64,000 nt of DNA from CAYJAZ01 sp964369185. Its GTDB lineage: Bacteria > Desulfobacterota > Desulfovibrionia > Desulfovibrionales > Desulfovibrionaceae. The first letter of the stretch is position 1; the number at the start of each line of letters is the position of its first letter. A program made the position numbers and the translations under genes. The DNA lies in contig CAYJEN010000001.1 of the NCBI GenBank assembly GCA_964369185.1, forward strand, positions 1-64,000. Direction: 5' to 3'. The notes under the pieces are model-generated. The model did not search any database, was not told the origin of the DNA, and was given only the letters and a program-made list of their open reading frames with translations. This document shows, in pieces, positions 19,018 through 28,198 of the stretch.

Positions 19018-19053
19018 AATAACCTCGATGAGTTAGCTGGTTAATTTATAGTG

Positions 19054-19584
19054 TTAAAAATTTAGATGTTTGGTATATGAAGGTGAGTCTTTATTAATAA
19101 ATTCATCTTCTAGAATTAGTTTTTCTCTTATTCCGTACTCTATTAGGGAGGCAAATGAGGAGGTGGTTTTTATTTTAATAGAAAAATGGTATAGATTCCA
19201 TAGGTAGTTTTGTATTTGTTTAGATGAGCAAATTCTATTTAATTCATACCTCAAGACAGATAATTCATCACGTGTAATGCAATTACTTTCGTATAAGTAG
19301 CAGACATAAGAAAAATATGATAACAGCATGTCAACTTCATATTCTAACTTTGAATCTGTGTTGTGAAACTCTTTGTTATACCAATCTGTAGAGTAATCAA
19401 TCATGTTCATGGTTCTTGCAAATGATTCATTGAATCTTATTCGTTCGATAATTTTATCAAGAAATTCTGCACGCCTTATTTTATTTGATTGAGCCAATTG
19501 CAAATAAGCGTATCTTGCACCAAAGATAGCAACAAAAAGAGAGAACATAGTTAGTGTGTTACCAGTTGTCCATTCAAAGTACAT
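19054..19584 (-). CDS. Small membrane-anchored protein, unknown family
   Basis: A 176-residue protein with one N-terminal membrane segment (about residues 10-28, LFVAIFGARYAYLQLA). The remaining 145 residues are cytosolic, helical and rich in Tyr and Leu. It resembles DUF4760-type proteins in layout, without enough motifs to name it. It lies 21 bases downstream of the Res gene and upstream of the DUF262 gene, so it probably shares their transcript. A membrane-anchored helical protein in this place is a candidate effector or regulator of the neighbouring restriction genes, which is inference. Confidence 0.6.
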   Translation of the reverse strand: MYFEWTTGNTLTMFSLFVAIFGARYAYLQLAQSNKIRRAEFLDKIIERIRFNESFARTMNMIDYSTDWYNKEFHNTDSKLEYEVDMLLSYFSYVCYLYESNCITRDELSVLRYELNRICSSKQIQNYLWNLYHFSIKIKTTSSFASLIEYGIREKLILEDEFINKDSPSYTKHLNF

Positions 19585-19605
19585 ATATTTTCCTCCTTAG
19601 TAGTC

Positions 19606-22600
19606 CTATATCCCATTCATAATATTTAATAAATTCTCATAACTATCTACATGCGCATACTTCACATTTGATGTAGACATTTCATTAAAGAGTTTTTTAG
19701 CACACGCAATTTTCCCTTTTTCGATTTCTCGTAAATTCAACGTTTCCATTGAACCTTTAGTTTCTGCAACAAAGAAGATATGCTTTACAGTTCCTTCTTT
19801 GAATGCAATCGCCCAGTCTGGTGAGTAATTTCCAAGAGGTGTAGGAATATAAAAACCTCGTGGTAGCTTTGCAAAAATATGAACTTCATCGGAAGTATCT
19901 AACTTTTCTGCAAACTTTCTTTCTATGCTTTGTTCAGCCGTGCCGTCTGTAAAAACATAGTCTTGTATATGTCTTTCAGCGAGATAAGCTTTATCAAAAG
20001 CTTGAGTTGGTTTATCTTGCGTAAAAATACTATTATCAAATGTACCATCTATCTGATTGTACGTGATATGATCAACTATTGTTGTAGCTTTTTGTTCTTG
20101 GATAATTTTTGATACTTTAGTAATAAACTCTTCTGGGTTGACCGCATAATAAGAGAATTTTTCTTTTGACATGCCCGTAAGGATTGCTCTTGTTGTTTTT
20201 CTTGTGAGTGTTGTATTTAGAGCTATTTTCCCTATCAAGTCATATTCAATAGTACTTACTTCATCAACACTTAGTTTTTTATTTGTATTTATCGAATTTT
20301 CAAACGAAGCACTTCTTGCTAATTCATGTTCGTTCATTTGTGCTGTTTGCTGTCCTTTAGAGATAGTGTAGCCCAAAGTTGAAACATATAACTCAGAATC
20401 AATAGATTTGATTGCTTTTGCAATAAGCTCATTGCTATCAAACTCTACTGTATAAGCATATTTATGGTTAATACTTTTCCATAAAGCTTGGAATTCTTCT
20501 CGATAGAAATTCTTATTCAATGGATTACTTCTGATTTTTGCTTTATTACCGTCTTCAACATAGTCACCAAGTGCAGACTCATCAAATATTGCTTTTACCA
20601 ATGTGTGTACATCTGTAGTAATACTTTGAAGTTCATCGGGAAGTGGAGCAATAGTGTTAAGTGCGATATCGGTTTTATATTTATCTGTAACAACATCATC
20701 ATCATTGATGTAATCATTTCTTACAAGATAATTATAGATTTTCTTTGCTTCTTTAGCATCAAGGATATGATGTTCACCATTTGGTAGAGTAACTCTTTTG
20801 CCCTCAAAATATTCAATCGTCGCTTTTGTTGGGCGATCGTATAGATTTTTCTTGATATCGCTTTGTAAATCGGTAACAAAATCTTTATAAGATTCGCTTG
20901 CTATAACTGTGAGTAGATTAATATCATGCACTGTTTCACCAAGGTATTTTGCATCCATTCTATTACCTGTTTTATCAACACATAACCTTAAACCACGCCC
21001 AACTTCTTGTCTTTTTGCTACTTTGCTGTCAGAGTGCTTTAGCGTACAAATTTGGAAAACGTTTGGATTATCCCAACCTTCTCGAAGTGCGGAGTGCGAG
21101 AAAATAAAGCGTGTAGGCTCATTCAAATCTAAGAGCCTTTCTTTATTTTTCAAAATGAGGTCATAAGCTGAAATATCATCAGAAAATTCACTTCCTCTTT
21201 TTATTTCGCTATCAATGCTTTTTCCTGTTTTTTTGTCAATACTGAAGTAGCCTTTGTGAGTGCTTGTTGTAGCAATATCGCGTAAATAATTTTGATAGCC
21301 TGTATCAAAAAGGCTCATCTTCTCACTACAGATATTATTATATTCTTCTTCAAAGATTTTACCGTATTCGCCTAATAATTCATCGTTATTTTCATCGTAG
21401 AGACGATATTTGGCAACTTCATCAATAAAGAATAAGGAAAGGGTTTTTATACCCATATTGTAAAGCTTTTCTTCTTTTTCAAAATGAGATGCAATTGTTT
21501 CTCTGATTTGAACACGACGCATATATTCTTCTGACTTATCACCTATAATATCGCCTATTTCAACTACTTCGCCATTTGTAAAAGAAATAGTAGAAGAAAG
21601 AGGATTGATTTCTGATACGTTGAAACCTTTGTACTGCTCCATATTGTTTGAAATATAGTATAAATCATCGCCAACATTGAGAGTTCTAAGTTCACGCTTG
21701 ATGTTGCTTTTATAAGCAATTTCCATTTCAACTTTTGCAAAAGGTGGTTTTTTTGAGTCACGCTCAATGCTATCAACATATAGATATGAGTTTGTACCTT
21801 GTAAGTTCTTGAGTTCAAAGCCTTTTACTTCTATTTTCTTTACAAGTTTTTGATTATACGCTTCAAGAGCATCAAGCACATACACAAGATTATTATTCTT
21901 TTTGTGGGTTGCTGAATAGTTCAACACAAATAGTGGATTAAAGTTCTTCAAAGCCTTTTGTGTCGCTTCACCACCCATTTTTTGCGGTTCGTCAAGAATA
22001 AGAATTGGATTGTTTGCAGCAATAACTTCGATAGGTTTTCTTGATTGAAATTCATCTCTTTTATCATAGATTATTCTGCTAACACTATTTGTTTTTTCAG
22101 TTCCGTCTTTATTCATCTTCTTTTCAAAAGACTTAGCAAAGGCATGAGTATTGATAATCATAACATTGATGCTATTATCAGAAGAAAAATCGTCTAATTT
22201 AGTAAGATTTGAACTGCTATAGATAAAAAAGCGTGCTTTCTTTGAGTATGTTTCAAAGAAGTGCTCTTCCATAATTTCAAAACTTTTCTTTACACCTTCA
22301 CGAATAGCAATAGAAGGCACAACAATAATAAATTTTGACCAACCATATTGACGGTTTAGCTCAAACATAGTCTTGATATAAACATAAGTTTTACCAGTAC
22401 CAGTTTCCATTTCAACATCTAAAATACAAGAACCCAAGCCTTTTTCTTTCACAAGTGCAGGTGCAAGCTTTATATTATTATCTTGCTGAATTGATTTTAT
22501 ATTTTTGAATATGTCATTGTCATCAATTCTTATTTCATTGTTTTTAAAGCCTGCTTCAAGTTCAGAATCTGTCGCAGTAAGCATATATTGTTCTAACTTT

Positions 22601-22722
22601 TTGCTATCGCCTAAATCACGTCTATATGAGAACTTGTCTTCAAAGGGTTGCCCCTTAAAAACGTCTACTACAGCTTTAACAGCATCTGTTTGGTATTGTT
22701 GTATTTTGAAGTTGAATTTCAT
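19606..22722 (-). CDS. res: Type III restriction-modification restriction subunit (Res)
   Basis: A 1038-residue protein with superfamily 2 helicase motifs (METGTGKT at 105-112, LDEPQ in motif II, and a VGRGLRLCV motif VI). A C-terminal PD-(D/E)XK nuclease follows, SPDWA at about 967-971 and AETK at about 986-989. Res translocates or slides between two inverted unmethylated sites and cuts DNA some 25 bases away. Length and motif order are normal for type III Res. The gene starts 24 bases downstream of a YhcG-type nuclease gene, instead of directly behind its mod partner at 24794-26857, so two genes are inserted between the subunits. Confidence 0.92.
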   Translation of the reverse strand: MKFNFKIQQYQTDAVKAVVDVFKGQPFEDKFSYRRDLGDSKKLEQYMLTATDSELEAGFKNNEIRIDDNDIFKNIKSIQQDNNIKLAPALVKEKGLGSCILDVEMETGTGKTYVYIKTMFELNRQYGWSKFIIVVPSIAIREGVKKSFEIMEEHFFETYSKKARFFIYSSSNLTKLDDFSSDNSINVMIINTHAFAKSFEKKMNKDGTEKTNSVSRIIYDKRDEFQSRKPIEVIAANNPILILDEPQKMGGEATQKALKNFNPLFVLNYSATHKKNNNLVYVLDALEAYNQKLVKKIEVKGFELKNLQGTNSYLYVDSIERDSKKPPFAKVEMEIAYKSNIKRELRTLNVGDDLYYISNNMEQYKGFNVSEINPLSSTISFTNGEVVEIGDIIGDKSEEYMRRVQIRETIASHFEKEEKLYNMGIKTLSLFFIDEVAKYRLYDENNDELLGEYGKIFEEEYNNICSEKMSLFDTGYQNYLRDIATTSTHKGYFSIDKKTGKSIDSEIKRGSEFSDDISAYDLILKNKERLLDLNEPTRFIFSHSALREGWDNPNVFQICTLKHSDSKVAKRQEVGRGLRLCVDKTGNRMDAKYLGETVHDINLLTVIASESYKDFVTDLQSDIKKNLYDRPTKATIEYFEGKRVTLPNGEHHILDAKEAKKIYNYLVRNDYINDDDVVTDKYKTDIALNTIAPLPDELQSITTDVHTLVKAIFDESALGDYVEDGNKAKIRSNPLNKNFYREEFQALWKSINHKYAYTVEFDSNELIAKAIKSIDSELYVSTLGYTISKGQQTAQMNEHELARSASFENSINTNKKLSVDEVSTIEYDLIGKIALNTTLTRKTTRAILTGMSKEKFSYYAVNPEEFITKVSKIIQEQKATTIVDHITYNQIDGTFDNSIFTQDKPTQAFDKAYLAERHIQDYVFTDGTAEQSIERKFAEKLDTSDEVHIFAKLPRGFYIPTPLGNYSPDWAIAFKEGTVKHIFFVAETKGSMETLNLREIEKGKIACAKKLFNEMSTSNVKYAHVDSYENLLNIMNGI

Positions 22723-22745
22723 ATAGAATTCCTTTTTTGTTCGTG

Positions 22746-23744
22746 CTATTCAATAGGCAGTAGTTGTGTTAGTTCGTGTAGTTTTTGTTGCAACAGTTTG
22801 GAATCAGGAAGTTTGAGAGTATAATCTGCTATAAGCGTCGGTGACAAGCTGCGATTTAATGCAAATTGTACCACTTCATCATCTTTTGATGCACAAAGAA
22901 TAATGCCGACACTTGGATTTTCATGCTCTTTCTTGTGGTCTTGATCTAGAGCTTCAAGATAGAAGTTCATTTTTCCAAGATATTCGGGCTTGAATTCGCC
23001 TATTTTTAGCTCAAAAGCAACTAAGCAAGAAAGCTCTCTATGGTAGAAAAGTAAGTCAATAAAAAAGTCCTTGTTCCCAGCTTGAACTCTGTATTCTTCG
23101 CTGATAAAGGTAAAGCTTTTACCAACTTCAAGCAAGAAATTCTTGAGATTTGCAAGAATAGCCTTTTTAAAATCCTTCTCAGAAAACTGCTGTGGAAGAT
23201 TGAGGAAATCAAGAACATAAGTATCTAGAAATTGATTTTTGATTTTATCGTCAATAGATACAGGAAGAAGTTTTTCTTTTGAGAGTAAAGCTCTCTCGTA
23301 ATACGAGCTATCAATTTGCCTTTCGAGTTCACGGACACTATATTTTTCTTCTATTGCTAATTTCATATAGAAATGACGTTGTTCAAGACTTTTGCAAGAA
23401 GACATAATTTTGAGATGGTGTGTCCAACTTAAATGCGTCATCAGTGATGACGTATTTTTATCATATTGATATAGCTCATAAAATTGCTTCATTCTTTGAA
23501 GTCCACGAACATTAAACCCCTTAAGTTCTGGATTTCTTACTTTTATCATTTGAGCGAGGACTTTAATAAAGCTGTCACCATAAGAATGATTTTTGCTTTC
23601 CTCTGAAAGATATTTGCCAACGTTAAAGTAAAGCAAAATAAGTTCTTCATTTACTTTACGAAATGTATTTTCTCTTGCTTGTGTGATAAGCTGACTTATA
23701 TAGTCGAAGTGCTGTTCGTTTGTTATATCAATTTGATTTGTCAT
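22746..23744 (-). CDS. YhcG/DUF1016 family PD-(D/E)XK nuclease
   Basis: A 332-residue protein with the DUF1016 N-terminal helical domain (about 10-150, with ELILLYFNVGKYLSEES). The C-terminal nuclease domain contains KDFFIDLLFYHRELSCLVAFELK (Asp and Glu-x-Lys catalytic pattern) and ILCASKDDEVVQFAL. The family is common beside type I and type III restriction systems and in integrons; its function is not well established, although a defence role is widely suggested. It lies between a membrane coiled-coil gene and res. The 31-base and 24-base gaps to its neighbours indicate a shared transcript. Confidence 0.85.
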   Translation of the reverse strand: MTNQIDITNEQHFDYISQLITQARENTFRKVNEELILLYFNVGKYLSEESKNHSYGDSFIKVLAQMIKVRNPELKGFNVRGLQRMKQFYELYQYDKNTSSLMTHLSWTHHLKIMSSCKSLEQRHFYMKLAIEEKYSVRELERQIDSSYYERALLSKEKLLPVSIDDKIKNQFLDTYVLDFLNLPQQFSEKDFKKAILANLKNFLLEVGKSFTFISEEYRVQAGNKDFFIDLLFYHRELSCLVAFELKIGEFKPEYLGKMNFYLEALDQDHKKEHENPSVGIILCASKDDEVVQFALNRSLSPTLIADYTLKLPDSKLLQQKLHELTQLLPIE

Positions 23745-23774
23745 AATAGGCTCTTAATTTAAATACTCCAATTA

Positions 23775-24791
23775 CTATTTATCTTCATAAAAGTTAAACT
23801 TATTACAAAGCTTACTTTTTGTTCCATGCTTGAGAGCATAGTTATAATTCTCGCTAAGAAAATAATCTCTTGCTGAATAGTATCGGTATATTGCAGTTAG
23901 TAAAGGTTCATGTTGCTCAGTAACAAGCTTTTCAAGATAACTATTTCCAAGCTTGTATCTTGAGCTAATATCATCTGTAAGTTTATTTATTTGTGCATCG
24001 AGCCCTTCAAGCTCTTTTGATAGGCGTATGATATCATTCTGATAATCTTGTACTGTTTTATCTGAGGAAAGGTTAGGGTTTTGAGTGAGCATATCGGCTA
24101 GTTTTTCAGCACTAGTCTTAAGTTCTTGAGTATTGGTTCGCTTTGAAAGTATTTCAGTAGCATCCATTGAAAGAAGAAGTGCTTCGTCAATTGTAAAAAA
24201 TGCTTTCTCAAGTGTGATTTCAACTTCTCTAAATTTTTGTTGTAGCTGAGTTGCTCTATTTGCTAGCATTGGTTGTGCTTGAATTACACACCTACTACAG
24301 TTTTCACACATAGAGTAATCATGAAATATATCAGTAGATAAACGTAATAATAACATGTTTCTGTTATAGTTTTGAAAAAGAGCTAATATGTTTTTTCGTT
24401 CTAAATAATAATTTTGATTGAATGTACGAAACTTCTTGAGCATGTTGATTAAATTTACCATGTCAGCTATAGTTTCACTTGTAATTTTTTTATAACTATT
24501 AATTTTCATTGTGTGTGAATTATCTACTTCGATGGCTAGTTGTTGCCTAAGAGCTTCAGAATTCTTTTTATTTGCATTTTTTATTGTTAAGTATAAAGCT
24601 ATAAGCGTAATTGCTCCAGCTATTAGAGCTCCAATAACACCGCCACTAAAGGAAAAGAAGTCGTTTGAAGATATAGCTTTAACATTAGACAAGAAATCTA
24701 GTAAAATAGTTGAAGAGTAGATTACTAAATATATCAAAATGATAGCTAAGCAAGTAAGAATTATTTTTAGTAGAGTTTCATTTTTTTCCAT
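23775..24791 (-). CDS. Two-pass membrane protein with coiled coil, inserted between mod and res
   Basis: A 338-residue protein with two membrane segments (about 9-31 and 46-68, the second containing GGVIGALIAGAITLIALYL). A cytosolic helical region follows, with a CENCSRC cysteine cluster near residue 160 and a coiled coil at about 230-275. I do not recognise the family. The start lies two bases past the mod stop, so translation is probably coupled. Because it is inserted between mod and res, a part in the same defence response is plausible. The layout resembles membrane effectors that disrupt the membrane on signalling, but no known toxin motif is visible. Confidence 0.65.
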   Translation of the reverse strand: MEKNETLLKIILTCLAIILIYLVIYSSTILLDFLSNVKAISSNDFFSFSGGVIGALIAGAITLIALYLTIKNANKKNSEALRQQLAIEVDNSHTMKINSYKKITSETIADMVNLINMLKKFRTFNQNYYLERKNILALFQNYNRNMLLLRLSTDIFHDYSMCENCSRCVIQAQPMLANRATQLQQKFREVEITLEKAFFTIDEALLLSMDATEILSKRTNTQELKTSAEKLADMLTQNPNLSSDKTVQDYQNDIIRLSKELEGLDAQINKLTDDISSRYKLGNSYLEKLVTEQHEPLLTAIYRYYSARDYFLSENYNYALKHGTKSKLCNKFNFYEDK

Positions 24792-24793
24792 AA

Positions 24794-26857
24794 CTAAATA
24801 ACCAACCTTTTTGTTTCATCGGAGTACTGCTTGAAGATATTATCAAAGTTTACAGCAAGGCTATCAGAAGCCATAGAGGAATCACGCATAACAAAGTAGA
24901 AAGGTTTTCTTTTTGCAATTTCAGTGATAACTTCTTCGGTTACATTTTCATCAAAGCAAGCAATAAGAGATGGATAGTTGACTGTGAACACTTTTTTACC
25001 TGCAATAACATCTTCTTCTATTTTATATGAGGGGAGCACTCCTAATTGTAGCATAGCTTGAAAGAGCAAGTCTTCTGCTGTTCTTTCTTCTTTGATATTG
25101 TCTTCTTGCTCAAAAAGGTCTGCTTGAGTTATTGTTACTGGTCTTTTGTGTATCTCTTCTTTCATGTTTGAAGAATCAACTTTCAATACCCTAAAGCCGA
25201 TATCTAAATCTTGAGTAGTGAGTGGGTTTTCTTCTTTGATTTTTGTTCCTGCACGGCGAATACGTTCTTTTGCTAACTGAGGAATGGTATAATATCCTGC
25301 TTTTCTGGCTTCATGGTCTTTTTGTATTTCGGGATATCCTGTTTCTTTATCCATGACAAAACGCTTTTGCTTTTCGCCTTGATTATCAGTGTATTCTTCT
25401 TCTTTGCCTGTATAAGTCAATTCTGGAACTTGAACCATAATAAATTTACGATTACCATTATCTTCTGCGTTTAATTGCATAACTGCATGTGCTGTTGTCG
25501 CCGAACCTGAGAAGAAGTCGAGGATGATGTCTTGAGATGATGTAAAAAGCATGCTTAAAAGTTGTTTTACTATATAAGTAGGTTTTGGAAAATCGAATAC
25601 TTCTGAAGTAGAAAATAATTCTTTCAATTCATTTTTTGCATTTTGATAATTAATTTCTTTCTCGTTCCAGATTGTTTTAATTTTAGCTGTTTTTTCTTTT
25701 CCATTGTCATCAAGAAGGTAATCTTTTCTAAAAATATCCCACGCATTATCAACACCAACTCTATTAACTTGCTTTCCAACTACTTTGTTTATTTCAGCTA
25801 AAAACTTTTCTTTGCCCCAAGTCCATCTACTTAATTCCCCTGTTGGACGCTGTGGAATAACTTCAACATAAAAATTTTCATCAGGTTCTAAAGCTACATG
25901 CCCATCAATAGGATTAACGTAAATTGGATAGTGCATCAGTGGTCTATCTTCTTTTTTCCAAGCTCCTCCTCGTTGGCGTAACCCAAGAAAGCGATATTTT
26001 TGCCCATTTTTATCAATTTCAGAATATTCATTAATATTGTCTTCTGACTTAGAAACACCTTTTAATTGTAAGGAAGAACTTTTTTTAGCATACATTAATA
26101 AATATTCATGCACACTTGATAAATGTCTACTTGCTTGTGAACCTCTTGGGTTACTTTGTATAGTCATTAAACCAATAAAATTAACTTCCCCAAAAACTTC
26201 GTCACAAACCTTTCTTAAATTATGTACTTCATTATCATCAATAGATATAAAGATTACGCCATCTTCTGCAAGTAAATCTTTAGCAACTTTTAGACGTGGA
26301 TATATCATATTGAGCCAATCGGTATGAAAACGACCGTTTGAATCAGTATTTTTGAAAAGTCTGTTTCCCTCTTCGTCGTAATCTCCGCTAATTTCTTTAT
26401 ATTCATCAAGAGATTGTGCAAAATCATCTTCATAGACAAAATCATTACCAGTATTGTAAGGCGGGTCAATGTATATCATCTTGACTTTATTCAAATAAGT
26501 TTCTTGTAAAATCTTTAAAACATCTAAATTATCGCCCTCAATATAGAGATTTTCTGTAGTATCAAAATTAACGCTTTCCTCTCGGCACGGACGCAAGGTC
26601 TTAGAAATAGGAGCATTTGCAAGAAGAATAGATTTCTTTTTGTCAGGCCATGTGAATTGATAGCGTTCACCCTCTCCTGTATTTGGTCCTTCAACTACAT
26701 AATCAGACAACTCCTGCTTGAGCTTATCAAAATCAATGACATGCTCAATCTCGCCCTCTTTGTTCTTGCGTTCGGTAAGGCAATTAGGAAAAAGAGCCGT
26801 TATTTTATCTCTGTTTTGAGTTACTTTATTTTGGGTTTCTGTGGGTAGTTTTTGCAT
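24794..26857 (-). CDS. mod: Type III DNA methyltransferase (Mod)
   Basis: A 687-residue beta-class adenine N6-methyltransferase. Motif IV DPPYNTGND is at residues 131-139 and motif I DFFSGSATT lies later in the sequence, the beta-class order; a central target-recognition region lies between them. In type III systems Mod recognises a short asymmetric site and modifies one strand. I start the gene at 26857 since AGGAG stands 8 bases before that ATG; an upstream ATG at 26890 lies within the promoter region. The downstream membrane gene begins almost at once. The start region is preceded by a promoter and inverted repeat described separately. The target-recognition region is intact here, so no phase-variable tract was seen. 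Confidence 0.93.
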   Translation of the reverse strand: MQKLPTETQNKVTQNRDKITALFPNCLTERKNKEGEIEHVIDFDKLKQELSDYVVEGPNTGEGERYQFTWPDKKKSILLANAPISKTLRPCREESVNFDTTENLYIEGDNLDVLKILQETYLNKVKMIYIDPPYNTGNDFVYEDDFAQSLDEYKEISGDYDEEGNRLFKNTDSNGRFHTDWLNMIYPRLKVAKDLLAEDGVIFISIDDNEVHNLRKVCDEVFGEVNFIGLMTIQSNPRGSQASRHLSSVHEYLLMYAKKSSSLQLKGVSKSEDNINEYSEIDKNGQKYRFLGLRQRGGAWKKEDRPLMHYPIYVNPIDGHVALEPDENFYVEVIPQRPTGELSRWTWGKEKFLAEINKVVGKQVNRVGVDNAWDIFRKDYLLDDNGKEKTAKIKTIWNEKEINYQNAKNELKELFSTSEVFDFPKPTYIVKQLLSMLFTSSQDIILDFFSGSATTAHAVMQLNAEDNGNRKFIMVQVPELTYTGKEEEYTDNQGEKQKRFVMDKETGYPEIQKDHEARKAGYYTIPQLAKERIRRAGTKIKEENPLTTQDLDIGFRVLKVDSSNMKEEIHKRPVTITQADLFEQEDNIKEERTAEDLLFQAMLQLGVLPSYKIEEDVIAGKKVFTVNYPSLIACFDENVTEEVITEIAKRKPFYFVMRDSSMASDSLAVNFDNIFKQYSDETKRLVI

Positions 26858-26868
26858 AGAAAAAACTC

Positions 26869-26923
26869 CTAATCTAGCGTTAATTTTCAAAAAGATTTTA
26901 AGCTAGATTAGAAGTTATGTCAA
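26869..26923 (-). promoter_or_regulatory. Promoter of mod with an inverted-repeat operator
   Basis: On the minus strand, TTGACA (26923-26918) and TAAAAT (26900-26895) are 17 bases apart. The arms of the inverted repeat CTAATCTAGC/GCTAGATTAG lie at 26902-26911, within the spacer, and at 26869-26878, between the probable start site and the AGGAG site. Occupation would block polymerase or form a hairpin beside the ribosome-binding site in the mRNA. Control of Mod before Res is typical of restriction-modification loci entering a new host. Confidence 0.65.
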
Positions 26924-26943
26924 ATAGTGTAAGCTATAGCAAC

Positions 26944-26972
26944 TTGACATATTAAATATGTTCGCCTATCTT
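26944..26972 (+). promoter_or_regulatory. Possible promoter of the 27003-27485 gene
   Basis: TTGACA (26944-26949) is followed after 17 bases by TATCTT (26967-26972). The match to the -10 consensus is weak. The nearby TATGTCAA...TTGACATA arms (26917-26951) mean both promoters of this divergent region may be controlled together. Confidence 0.35.
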
Positions 26973-27002
26973 GAAAATAAGGTAATACATTAGGTGGTAA
27001 AA

Positions 27003-27485
27003 ATGGAAAATACAATAGAAGTTAGAATTAAATTTTTCTTTAACAGCAAACAATCTCATAGTCAATATACTGAGAATAAAAATAAAGCGGCATATAATTT
27101 TGTGAAGAAGCTTAGACAGGAAGATTGGAAAGAAGTAAGTTTTTGTGAGAATGGTTCACATGAAGCTATTCTAAAAAAAGAACGAATTGAGTTACCTGCC
27201 CTAGATGAAGAACGTCAAAAAATACTAGAAAAGAACTTAAGTAACCCCAATATACTAAAAAGAACAAAAACAGCCGTACAGTTACAATTATTCTTAATTG
27301 ATGAGCTTGATAAATATGCTCGTGTTGATTTGCAATCTATTCCTGTAACAGAACTTGAACAAATTGCAACTGTAAACTGGAATGAATTTATTGGTGTTAC
27401 AGGAAAAATCTTATACGATGGTAATGATTTTCTATTCAATTGTACAAATGGTGGTATGCCACATGTAGTTCTTCCCTCAACTTAG
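27003..27485 (+). CDS. Hypothetical protein on the opposite strand to the defence operon
   Basis: A 160-residue protein of normal composition, no recognised domain, no membrane segment. I start it at the ATG of 27003, which follows AGGTGG, instead of the GTG at 26994. The N-terminal half is basic and helical, and the C-terminus ends with a GGMPHVVL segment. It is the only + strand gene in the island and is convergent, by nine bases, with the frameshifted membrane gene at 27477. Its divergent promoter faces that of mod, so a regulator or an immunity function for mod is possible, without evidence from its sequence. Confidence 0.55.
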   Translation: MENTIEVRIKFFFNSKQSHSQYTENKNKAAYNFVKKLRQEDWKEVSFCENGSHEAILKKERIELPALDEERQKILEKNLSNPNILKRTKTAVQLQLFLIDELDKYARVDLQSIPVTELEQIATVNWNEFIGVTGKILYDGNDFLFNCTNGGMPHVVLPST

Positions 27486-28152
27486 CACTTCAAGGCGAGC
27501 TAGATATTCACGCGTTTTTTCACTTATATCCATTAGATCACCATGGATTTCAAGTGTCTTTTCAGTATCTTCTGCCGTAATTACAATTTCTCCGAACTTT
27601 GTATTTCCATTAACTTTAAAATTGTAAAATCTACCATACTTGTCAAGTTGTGCCGGAAAAAGCTCTACCATTTTTGAGTACTGGTCGTAAAGTGCTTCAC
27701 TTATAAACGGTGCATTTTTGTGAAGTGTATTTTTTGCAACGTTAAAATCGTCGAGTGCTTTATAGTAGCAATTCTTCATTTGCTCATCAGAATACAAGCT
27801 TGCTCGCTCAAGGTATTCTTCACTTGCTGGGATAATATCACTGATAGAGTGCATTGTATCAAAAAAAAGCAGATGATAATTCTCTATATATTTGAAATTC
27901 CGCATCAAAACGAACTTTACTAATATAAGTTTTATTTCCTAATTTTGCTTTTTCTTTTTCAAGTTCGTGCATGAGCTCAGATTTTAGAGTTTCAAGTTTT
28001 TCGTTATTTTGTAGATCATATTTTTTTAGGAAAATTGAAGTGAAGAATTTTGAACAAAAATTTGCCAACAATCCAAGTGTTACCCCTGTTCCTGCTATTG
28101 TCAGCAAAAGAGCGTGCCACCATTCTTGAACATATGTTATAATAAGTTCCAT
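27477..28152 (-). pseudogene. Membrane coiled-coil gene interrupted by a one-base shift at a T8 tract
   Basis: Two overlapping frames, 28152-27859 (97 residues) and 27908-27477, join into one plausible protein. The first has an N-terminal membrane segment (about 12-34) and a coiled coil. It ends YRELSSAFF then TGA. The second continues FFDTMHSISDIIP. The break lies in GC followed by eight T (coding strand, at 27868-27861); seven T would restore the frame. The joined protein would be about 225 residues. The family is not named, though membrane-plus-coiled-coil proteins of this layout are common in defence islands. It may be a true loss, a sequencing error, a phase-variable switch, or slippage-dependent expression. 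Confidence 0.65.
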
Positions 28153-28198
28153 TTTACAAACTCCATTGTATTTTATGTTATTTCAAACTTTTATTATG

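Noticed and set aside
20488..20787. 99-residue plus-strand ORF with Cys/Ile-rich sequence
   Set aside because: It is antisense to the Res gene, whose motifs are clear, and has no start signals.
26857..26890. Upstream start of mod at 26890
   Set aside because: The ATG is in the probable promoter region and lacks a ribosome-binding site; 26857 has AGGAG at proper spacing.
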